Below, piece by piece: positions 57,223-64,000 of a stretch of 64,000 nucleotides of DNA (its first letter is position 1; every line of letters starts with the position of its first letter). Position numbers and translations under genes: made by a program. The notes below the pieces were generated by a model. That model searched no databases. It worked only from the letters and a program-made list of their open reading frames with translations, and was not told where the DNA came from. Source of the DNA: Nitrosomonas sp. (GTDB taxonomy: Bacteria > Pseudomonadota > Gammaproteobacteria > Burkholderiales > Nitrosomonadaceae); the NCBI GenBank assembly GCA_016710135.1, contig JADJLM010000002.1, positions 558,001-622,000 of the forward strand. Direction: 5' to 3'.

Positions 57223-57723
57223 ATGATGATTAATCAACGCGTTATATACAGTGCTTTGCTTCTCGTTATTTCAGCTGGCTTAAGTTCGCTTGCAAATGCA
57301 GTAGTTGAAAATCGTGCCCCTTTGTTTGTCCAAACAGATGGTCGGTTAGCATTACAACTGAGTACCGGCTGGAACACTTTCTATAGCCCATTCATGTATC
57401 CTCAAGCGTTATTTTATCCCTATCCATTGTTCGTTAATCCCTGCTATCCTTATGCGCATTGTGGCGCATTCAATCAATATCAGCTATTACAGGAACGGAG
57501 AAAACGATCAGCAAAATCTCTTGGTCAGTCTGTTAAACAAAGAACGTTTGCATTTGATCAGCTCGCATTGGAGCATCAGAGACGAGGTAAAATGTATCGG
57601 ACCAACGAGAATGAAATTGTTCCAGCACGCAAAGGCGATAGCAAAATAAAGCCTGAATTTAGCAATAGTGGGGCATTTCTGCCCACCTTCTTGGAACAAC
57701 ATAATCATTCAGTGAAAAGGTAG
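57223..57723 (+). CDS. Exported protein of unknown function
   Basis: 166 residues with a signal peptide (about residues 1-26, cut after SLANA). The mature part is rich in tyrosine, phenylalanine and proline near residues 45-80 (YSPFMYPQALFYPYPLFVNP), then a basic helix with QERRKRSAKSLGQ and a disordered C-terminus. The aromatic low-complexity part and basic segment suggest a small periplasmic or surface protein. No family recognised. Confidence 0.65.
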   Translation: MMINQRVIYSALLLVISAGLSSLANAVVENRAPLFVQTDGRLALQLSTGWNTFYSPFMYPQALFYPYPLFVNPCYPYAHCGAFNQYQLLQERRKRSAKSLGQSVKQRTFAFDQLALEHQRRGKMYRTNENEIVPARKGDSKIKPEFSNSGAFLPTFLEQHNHSVKR

Positions 57724-57731
57724 GGTAGCTA

Positions 57732-59252
57732 GTCGATCCTGAAATATCCACAAGCACTTGATTCTATGCAGCAAAGATCTTTCTTTTGATGAGCATAACG
57801 ACCAGGAATGTTAAAATAGCATCCTATTTCTGGTCGAAATGGTGATTAAAAATGCTAAGACATAGCAGTACGATTCATCAACCGAATTTGTTTGGAACAG
57901 ATTTGCTGATGCAGTTGGATGTCAATGATCCATTGTTGCAGCTTGCAGACGCGATACCGTGGCAAGAATTTGACGAAGCATTTTCGATTCACTACACGAA
58001 ATCGACAGGCGCGCCGAGTAAGCCGATCCGGTTGCTGTTTGGGTTATTGATCTTGAAGCAGTTAGAGAATTTGAGTGACGAATCAGTAGTATTGCAGTGG
58101 AAGCGCAATCCTTACTACCAGGCTTTTGCGGCATGAAAGAGTTCCAGCAGAAATTGCCGTGTCATAGCACGGAACTGGTGCATTTTCGTAAGCGCCTAGG
58201 TGTGCCGGGCATGGAGCGGATTTTTCAGATGAGTGTTGGTTTGCATGGGGAATCGGCACTGGAAGATGTGGTTCATGTTGACACGACAGTGCAAGAGAAG
58301 AACATCACATACCCGACTGACAGCAAACTGGCGATCAAGATTATCAATCGCCTCAACAAGATTGCCAAATCCCATGGTATTTCACAGCGGCGCACTTTCA
58401 TTAAGCAAGTGAAATCACTGCGCTTGGATATTCGGCACTACCGGCATGTGAAGAAAAGAGCAAAGGCGAAACGCGCGTTGAAGCGACTCAGAACCATTGC
58501 AGGTGTTTTGATGCGGGAGCTCAGGAGAAAATTGCCACAATGCTGCCTATTCGAGCACTACCAAAAGGATTTTCTACTGTATGAGCGCGTACTGAAACAG
58601 AAAATCAAAGACACGCACAAAATCTATTCCCTGCACGAACCGCAAGTGTACTGTATCGGCAAGGAAAAGACCACAAACAATATGAATACGGCAGCAAGGC
58701 ATCGATAGCCAGCACAGCGAAAGGTAACCTGATTGTTGGGGTTGTCAGTCACGAACAAAACTTGCATGACAGCCACACATTACCAGAGATATTGCATCAT
58801 GTTGAGACTTCGCGCGGGAAAGCGGCCAAGCAAGCTGTATGCGACCGTGGCTACCGTGGCAAACGTGAAGTCAATGGAACGCAAATCGTTCTACCTGGAA
58901 GAGCATTAAAACGAGACACACGCTACCAAAGAGACAAGAAGCGGAAACAATGCAGAAGGCGCGCGGCGATTGAACCCATTATCAGCCACCTGAAATCGGA
59001 TTATCGAATGGCCAGAAATTACCTGAAAGGCGCCATCGGTGATCACATCAATCTGCTAATGGCTGCTACCGCCTGGAATCTAAAACAATGGCTATTGGCC
59101 ATTTTTGGTTTTTCTTCCCGTGGCGAAAACTGCAGGCTTCGCAAATTCTTTGATGGAAAAAGATCAAATTGCTCGATTTTGTCTTTATTAACACGCCGCT
59201 TTTTGAAACTGCTGATCCATAATAACAATTGATGCAGTTTTTCAGGGTCGAC
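57732..59252 (+). mobile_element. IS5-family-type insertion sequence
   Basis: A 1521-bp element bounded by imperfect terminal inverted repeats: GTCGATCCTGAAAT begins at 57732 and the complement of GTCGACCCTGAAAA ends at 59252. The 6-bp palindrome TAGCTA flanks both ends (57726-57731 and 59253-59258), containing CTA, which fits the YTAR-type targets of IS5 elements; the exact length of the target duplication is ambiguous because it is palindromic. A 38-nt hairpin (57799-57836, arms around CGACCAG and CTGGTCG) precedes the transposase, perhaps to block read-through transcription. The element sits between the exported protein gene and ribD. Confidence 0.85.
57852..59232 (+). CDS. IS5-type DDE transposase, two frameshifts
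   Basis: Transposase of the IS5/IS1182-like group. The N-terminal DUF772-type helical region reads PWQEFDEAFSIHY and PIRLLFGLLILKQLENLSDE. The DDE domain includes VVHVDTTVQEKNITYPTDSKL, KGNLIVGVVSHEQNLHDSHTL and AVCDRGYRGK, and the glutamate lies in RRAAIEPIISHLKSDYR. One T is missing at 58124-58127 and one G near 58661, giving 460 residues after repair. I count these as sequence errors like the rest, but a truly dead copy is possible. ATG 57852 lies within the element. Confidence 0.88.
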
Positions 59253-59288
59253 TAGCTAGATAACCAGCGAAATGAAACATTGAAAAAT

Positions 59289-60392
59289 TTAAATAAGTTT
59301 GGCTGTAATCTTGATATCACAACCTACCTTGCCAATCTCTTTTATTTCTAGCAACCATTTTTGAGAAAGGGATGCCAATTCAGGCAAATTAAGCATACTT
59401 TGTGCACTATTGCCTAATAATATCGGGGCAGCGTAGATAATGATTTCATCAACGAGCCGACTTTCAACTAATGCACCAGCTAATGTACTTCCTGCTTCTA
59501 CAAATAATTCGTTTATTTCAAACTCGGCTAGTTTTGTCATGACTTCCACCAGATTCAGCTTTCCCGTGCTACTGGGTAGGATCACGACGCGAGCACCCTT
59601 TTCCGTTAATGCATGAATCTTTTCGCTATCGTGTACCGTGGTAAAAATGGATACGCCAGGCTTCTGTAAGACCTTTGCATGGGTCGCTATCTCAAGTCGA
59701 TTATCCAGAATTATCCGCAGAGGTTGACGAGGCGTTTGAACATAGCGGACAGATAGTTCGGGATCATCTTGGTTCACAGTGTTGATTCCTGTCAGAATCG
59801 CACAAGAACGCGCTCTTAATCGATGTACATCGGTTCTAGCTGCTTCTCCTGTTATCCATTGGCTTTTACCATTTGCTAGTGCTATTTTCCCATCTAAGCT
59901 TGATGCGATTTTGACTGTGATCCAGGGACGCTGGCGTGTCATTCGCGAGACAAAGCCGATATTTAATTGCTTTGCTTGTGCTTCTAACAGGCCGAATTGA
60001 ACATCGATACCCGCCGCTCTGAGTTGTTGAATTCCTTTTCCAGCGACGCGTGAGTTGGGGTCTTGCATCGCGATGATCAGCTTGGCGATACCCGCATTGA
60101 TCAGAGCGTCCGTACAAGGGGGAGTACGGCCGTAGTGACAGCAGGGTTCAAGCGTAACATAAACGGTACTACCCTTAGCTTCGCCGGCTGCTTGCGTTAG
60201 TGCATTGATTTCAGCATGCGGTTGTCCCGCTTTTTCATGCCATCCCTGGGCAATGATCTGATGATTTTTTACGATCACGCAGCCGACACGGGGATTAGGG
60301 CTCGTCGTAAATAAGCCTTTCTTGGCAAGCCTTATGGCTTCGGCCATGAAAGCGTAATCTGCTGAGGAAAAGATTGATCGTTCGCTGGGCAT
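59289..60392 (-). CDS. ribD: Bifunctional riboflavin biosynthesis protein RibD
   Basis: Deaminase-reductase of the riboflavin pathway. The N-terminal deaminase domain has zinc ligands in PHAEINAL and PCCHYGRTPPC. The reductase domain begins near WITVKIASSLDGKIAL. ATG 60392 is preferred over a TTG at 60401, giving 367 residues. In the glyA-nrdR-ribD order it is next to nrdR, 98 bp away. The IS element lies just downstream of its stop. Confidence 0.95.
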   Translation of the reverse strand: MPSERSIFSSADYAFMAEAIRLAKKGLFTTSPNPRVGCVIVKNHQIIAQGWHEKAGQPHAEINALTQAAGEAKGSTVYVTLEPCCHYGRTPPCTDALINAGIAKLIIAMQDPNSRVAGKGIQQLRAAGIDVQFGLLEAQAKQLNIGFVSRMTRQRPWITVKIASSLDGKIALANGKSQWITGEAARTDVHRLRARSCAILTGINTVNQDDPELSVRYVQTPRQPLRIILDNRLEIATHAKVLQKPGVSIFTTVHDSEKIHALTEKGARVVILPSSTGKLNLVEVMTKLAEFEINELFVEAGSTLAGALVESRLVDEIIIYAAPILLGNSAQSMLNLPELASLSQKWLLEIKEIGKVGCDIKITAKLI

Positions 60393-60490
60393 TATGCGCA
60401 AATGATCGCCACACTTAATCGAATTCCCTCATCGGATTTATTAAAAGGCTTGCGATGAGGAATGCAAATAGTCAAGATATTTAAATACGA

Positions 60491-60952
60491 TCAATCTTTG
60501 GGAATATCCCGAACTTCTTTAATGACATCCTGGAAATCATCGACATCTTGAAAGCTCTTGTAAACTGAGGCAAAGCGGATGTAGGCGACTTTATCCATGT
60601 TATAAAGCTCCTGCATCACGAGCTCTCCAATGCTACGAGAGGAAACTTCACGTGCGCCAGAATTTAGTAAATACTGAATAATTCGATCAATGGCCGCATC
60701 AACTGCTTCAGTGGGAACGGGCCGTTTATGTAAAGCGCGCATAAAGCCCGTCAGCAATTTGTTACGACTAAATTCAGTTCGATTTCCGTTTTGTTTGACG
60801 ATTTGTGGTAATCGTAGTTCTATTGTTTCATAGGTAGTAAAACGTTTACCACATACGATGCATTGGCGTCTACGCCTTACTCGGTCACCTTCTTCGCTGA
60901 TGCGTGAATTGATGACGCTCGTGTCTTCAGCATTACAGAAGGGACATCGCAT
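60491..60952 (-). CDS. nrdR: Transcriptional regulator NrdR
   Basis: Zinc-ribbon repressor of ribonucleotide reductase genes. Zinc cysteines are C3, C6, C31 and C34 (MRCPFC and CIVCGKRFTTYE), followed by the ATP-cone domain with a VKQNGNRTEFSRNKL start. Length 153 is standard. It lies between glyA and ribD. Confidence 0.96.
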   Translation of the reverse strand: MRCPFCNAEDTSVINSRISEEGDRVRRRRQCIVCGKRFTTYETIELRLPQIVKQNGNRTEFSRNKLLTGFMRALHKRPVPTEAVDAAIDRIIQYLLNSGAREVSSRSIGELVMQELYNMDKVAYIRFASVYKSFQDVDDFQDVIKEVRDIPKD

Positions 60953-61002
60953 TACCTGACTGAATCAGAAATCGAACTGATCGTTACCCAAAATATAGTA
61001 TT

Positions 61003-62253
61003 TTATCTTTCATACACTGGAAACTTTGCACATAAATCCTGAGTTTCTTTTGCGACACGATTCAATACAACTGTGTCGGTAGGTGCTTCTAATACATCTG
61101 CAACGAGATTGGCTAATTTCTCAGTTTCAATTTCCTTAAAGCCGCGAGTGGTGATTGCAGGTGTACCAATTCGTACTCCGCTTGTTACGAAAGGCTTCTG
61201 AGGATCATTCGGGATCGCATTTTTATTGACGGTGATATGGGCAGCTTCTAATGCTGCTTCCGCATCCTTCCCGGTTAAATTCTTGGTACGCAAATCGACC
61301 AGAAACATATGGCATTCGGTACGGCCTGAAACAATCCGTAAACCACGATTCTGCAATGTTTTTGCCATCACGCAGGCATTTTCTAACACTTGTTTCTGAT
61401 AATCTTTGAAAGCTTGGCTTGCGGCCTCCTTGAATGCAACTGCCTTAGCAGCAATGACATGCATCAAAGGGCCTCCTTGAGTTTGTGGAAACACGGCTGA
61501 ATTGAGTGCTTTCTCGAATTCTGGTTTGGCTATAATAACGCCACCTCTTGGGCCTCGAAGCGTTTTATGCGTTGTGCTCGTTACAAAATCAGCAATACCC
61601 ACTGGATTAGGGTAAAACCCAGCAGCAATAAGTCCGGCGTAATGCGCCATGTCTACAAAAAGGTATGCACCAACCTCGTCAGCTATTCGACGGAATTGTT
61701 TCCAATCGATTACTCGAGCATAAGATGAGGCACCCGCAACAATCATGCGAGGACGATGCTCCTTGGCCAATTGTTCTACTTGTTTGTAATCGATTTCTTC
61801 GGTATTGGGGTCTAGGCCATAGGTAACTGAATTGAAGATTTTTCCACTCATATTGACTGATGCACCATGAGTTAAGTGGCCGCCGTGAGCAAGCGACATT
61901 CCCAGTAAGGTATCTCCGGGTTTAAGGGCGGAAAGATAAACTGCCGCATTAGCTTGCGAACCAGAATGAGGCTGCACGTTAACATATTCTGCATTGAACA
62001 GCGTTTTCAAGCGATCGATGGCGAGTTGCTCAACGATATCAACATGTTTACATCCCCCATAATAGCGTTTGCCTGGGTAGCCTTCAGCGTATTTGTTGGT
62101 CAATACTGTGCCTTGTGCCTCAAGAACCGCCGGGCTTGCATAATTCTCTGAAGCAATCAATTCAATATGATCTTCTTGTCGTTGCATTTCGCCTTTTATG
62201 GCTTGCCATAGATCAGGATCAATTTGCGCTATTGTATTGTGTTTAGAAAACAT
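61003..62253 (-). CDS. glyA: Serine hydroxymethyltransferase
   Basis: PLP enzyme for serine-glycine interconversion and one-carbon supply. Motifs include NYASPAVLEAQGTVLTNKYAEGYPGKRYYGGC in sequence order from residue 36, NVQPHSGSQANAAVY, and the PLP lysine in VTSTTHKTLRGPRGG (about residue 229). Length 416. It heads the glyA-nrdR-ribD unit. Confidence 0.97.
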   Translation of the reverse strand: MFSKHNTIAQIDPDLWQAIKGEMQRQEDHIELIASENYASPAVLEAQGTVLTNKYAEGYPGKRYYGGCKHVDIVEQLAIDRLKTLFNAEYVNVQPHSGSQANAAVYLSALKPGDTLLGMSLAHGGHLTHGASVNMSGKIFNSVTYGLDPNTEEIDYKQVEQLAKEHRPRMIVAGASSYARVIDWKQFRRIADEVGAYLFVDMAHYAGLIAAGFYPNPVGIADFVTSTTHKTLRGPRGGVIIAKPEFEKALNSAVFPQTQGGPLMHVIAAKAVAFKEAASQAFKDYQKQVLENACVMAKTLQNRGLRIVSGRTECHMFLVDLRTKNLTGKDAEAALEAAHITVNKNAIPNDPQKPFVTSGVRIGTPAITTRGFKEIETEKLANLVADVLEAPTDTVVLNRVAKETQDLCAKFPVYER

Positions 62254-62532
62254 GACCGTATCTTCTCTTTATGAAATTTATCAAAACAGGTAGCTTTCCA
62301 TTCTACCACCTTGACCTGGGTTGTGTAGGGACTTAACGCATGAGCTACAATGCAATGCCCTAATTAATGCAATATTTTATAGTCAACTCAGAGGTTCGCA
62401 GATTCATGAATGATAAGATGTGATGTGTTGTAAAAGTTTAACCGCACTATTTATGTTAATCCATTATCGCGATAGGATTAGTTAAGTCGATTGGCAGTAC
62501 TGCTGGATGAAGAAAGTGGGAAAGGAGATATT

Positions 62533-63498
62533 ATGCGTGCCGTGTTCTTAGATTTTGGGTCTGTCACCCGCGGTGATCTCGATTGTACAAAGCTTGAAAA
62601 TGCGATTCCTTCATGGGAATATTACGATGAAACAGACCCCCAGCAAACCCAGGTGCGTATTAAAGAAGCGCAAGTGGTCGTTAGCAGTAAAACATTACTT
62701 GATCGGACCATCATAGACTCAGCCAAATACCTGAAATTGATTTGTATCGCAGCAACTGGCTATAACAATGTCCATCTTACCGCTGCAACCAAGCGCAATA
62801 TCGGCGTTTGCAATGTAAGGAACTATGCAACCGATTCAGTTACCCAGCATGTAGCGATGTTTATGCTTAACCTAACACGCCGTTTCGTTGAATATCAACA
62901 CTATATCAAGCATGACAGATGGCAGGCTTGTGCCCATTTTTGCTCTTTAGATTATGGGATAGAAGATTTATCTGGGAAGATTCTTGGAATAATTGGATAT
63001 GGTGAATTAGGTAGGGCGGTAGGGAGAATGGGACAAACATTCGGTATGCAATTACGGATCGCTGAACATAAAGGGACGTCTCCTCGTCCTGGGAGGATCA
63101 CTTTTGAGGAAGTGCTTGAAGAATCAGATTTTATTAGCTTGCATTGCCCTTTGACTGAACAAACACATCATATGATTACTCGTACCGAACTTGCATTGAT
63201 GAAATCAACTGCTTATCTCATTAATACCGCACGTGGTAAATTGATCAATGAAGCTGATCTATTCGAAAGCTTGAGTTCCGGACGCATCGCCGGGGCGGCG
63301 CTCGATGTTCTTTCTGAGGAACCGCCTACTAAAGGTAACTTACTCCTAACTTATCCTCACCCTAATTTAATTATTACGCCACACATTGCCTGGACCAGCA
63401 AAACCGCAAGGCAATGTTTGCTTGATAAGATTGCCGATAACATCACTAATTTCTTTCAAGGAAAGCCCTATAATCAGGTATTTGAACAATCAGAATAA
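62533..63498 (+). CDS. D-2-hydroxyacid dehydrogenase (hydroxypyruvate/glycerate type)
   Basis: NAD(P)-dependent D-isomer-specific dehydrogenase, likely hydroxypyruvate reductase. The Rossmann motif is LGIIGYGELGRAVGRMGQTF, and catalytic Arg, Glu and His lie in NTARGKLINE, ALDVLSEEPP and IITPHIAWTSK. ATG 62533, 8 nt after AAAGGAGA, gives MRAVFLDFGSVTRGDLDC and 321 residues. The product is near the AGXT-like aminotransferase and glyA in function, which suggests glyoxylate/glycerate metabolism. Confidence 0.9.
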   Translation: MRAVFLDFGSVTRGDLDCTKLENAIPSWEYYDETDPQQTQVRIKEAQVVVSSKTLLDRTIIDSAKYLKLICIAATGYNNVHLTAATKRNIGVCNVRNYATDSVTQHVAMFMLNLTRRFVEYQHYIKHDRWQACAHFCSLDYGIEDLSGKILGIIGYGELGRAVGRMGQTFGMQLRIAEHKGTSPRPGRITFEEVLEESDFISLHCPLTEQTHHMITRTELALMKSTAYLINTARGKLINEADLFESLSSGRIAGAALDVLSEEPPTKGNLLLTYPHPNLIITPHIAWTSKTARQCLLDKIADNITNFFQGKPYNQVFEQSE

Positions 63499-63579
63499 TC
63501 TGGAAATGCCCTTTTCGTTATTTTCTAATTTATTTTTTTTTGATAGACTCTACGCTATTGATGCCCAATAACTTATAAC

Positions 63580-64000
63580 ATGTCAATCAAATATATTTCC
63601 GTTCTGATTGTCTTTTGTTGCTTCGTGGTTGGCTGTGGTACAGTTAGTCAGAGAGAACAAGGTCTGAAGCAGTCTCGAATACCTAATTCAAGCTTTCAAA
63701 CTGATTCGCATGGCGTAAAAGGGAAGCTATATGCAAAATATAGGCAATGGGAAGGCGTTCCTTATCAATGGGGCGGATTAAGTCGGAGTGGGATTGATTG
63801 TTCAGGGTTTGTGCATATTATATACAAGCGAGAATTAGGCAAAATTCTTCCTCGAACGACTGAACTTCAGGCGAGGGTAGGTCGGCATGTAGATATCAAT
63901 TCATTGAAAGCCGGTGACTTGGTTTTTTTTAGAATAGGGAATAACGCGCGACATGTAGGAATTTACCTCGAGAATCGGAGATTCATGCATGCCTCCCGAA
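63580..64000 (+). CDS. NlpC/P60 family lipoprotein, 3' partial
   Basis: Cell-wall peptidase of the Spr/MepS type, cut off by the window end. A signal peptide with lipobox VVGC (Cys18) is followed by a linker and the NlpC/P60 domain: WEGVPYQWGGLSRSGIDCSGF (catalytic Cys in DCSGF) and the catalytic His in RHVGIYLEN. The frame reads to the last complete codon at 63999. It may cleave peptidoglycan cross-bridges during growth. Confidence 0.93.
   Translation, partial: MSIKYISVLIVFCCFVVGCGTVSQREQGLKQSRIPNSSFQTDSHGVKGKLYAKYRQWEGVPYQWGGLSRSGIDCSGFVHIIYKRELGKILPRTTELQARVGRHVDINSLKAGDLVFFRIGNNARHVGIYLENRRFMHASR

Noticed and set aside
58124..58127. Programmed frameshift in the IS transposase
   Set aside because: Some IS elements use one, but two shifts of the same direction occur here and the same type of indel is found in 15 other genes, so sequence error is simpler.
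62254..62532. Glycine riboswitch upstream of glyA or the dehydrogenase
   Set aside because: No aptamer-like paired domains could be recognised; the segment is AT-rich and unstructured by eye.

Overview
The window comes from an ammonia-oxidising betaproteobacterium, almost certainly a Nitrosomonas. The first 4.1 kb is a hydroxylamine oxidoreductase cluster (hao - haoB - cycA - cycB), the diagnostic catabolic operon of that group. The backbone also has typical betaproteobacterial gene orders: thrS-infC-rpmI-rplT-pheS-pheT-ihfA-merR-tRNA-Pro, surE-pcm-nlpD, icd/csp/clpS-clpA, pepA-holC-valS and glyA-nrdR-ribD. The DNA is moderately AT-rich apart from one GC-richer patch at about 39.7-42.3 kb.

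Layout. 1-4.1 kb: hydroxylamine oxidation and electron transfer (HAO, HaoB, cytochrome c554, cytochrome cM552). 4.3-12 kb: translation genes, IHF alpha, a MerR regulator and tRNA-Pro. 12-14.6 kb: surE, pcm and an NlpD-type lipoprotein. 14.6-18.1 kb (minus strand): a DNA-deoxyinosine glycosylase-like protein and two envelope-polysaccharide genes. 18.2-22.8 kb (minus): class V aminotransferase, glutamate-synthase-like flavoprotein, an unrecognised periplasmic protein and EF-P. 23.5-26.9 kb (minus): tRNA-Ser, a short LOV photoreceptor-like protein, an SRPBCC protein, an NDH-2-like flavoprotein and gluQ. 27-30.5 kb: mpl and the RegB/RegA redox two-component system. 30.5-39.2 kb (minus, apart from a small lipoprotein): EI24 protein, MacAB-like exporter, M48 peptidase, phosphomannomutase, zinc-finger protein and ilvE. 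39.7-42.3 kb: an accessory pair of a small TIR-like protein and an NB-ARC/TPR STAND ATPase. 42.7-57.7 kb: housekeeping genes. 57.7-59.3 kb: one IS5-type insertion sequence. 59.3-64 kb: ribD, nrdR, glyA, a hydroxyacid dehydrogenase and the start of an NlpC/P60 lipoprotein.

Most interesting system. The pair at 39675-42298 looks like a bacterial NLR-type immune module. The small protein has a TIR-like fold signature and ends in a short beta-prone motif. A closely matching motif opens the STAND ATPase encoded 11 bp downstream. Such matching motifs are characteristic of amyloid-type signalling between an NLR sensor and its effector. The TPR part of the sensor is built from nearly identical 144-bp repeats.

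Sequence quality. Sixteen genes, many of them essential or catabolically indispensable (hao, thrS, rpmI, pheS, icd, clpA, valS), carry 25 inferred frameshifts in total. Most are single-base indels in short homopolymers, and thrS also has an in-frame TGA. The open frames on both sides remain conserved, and restoring the indels returns lengths divisible by three and normal for each family. I therefore read nearly all as sequencing or assembly errors and give the full gene span for each. The window starts inside hao and ends inside the NlpC/P60 gene.
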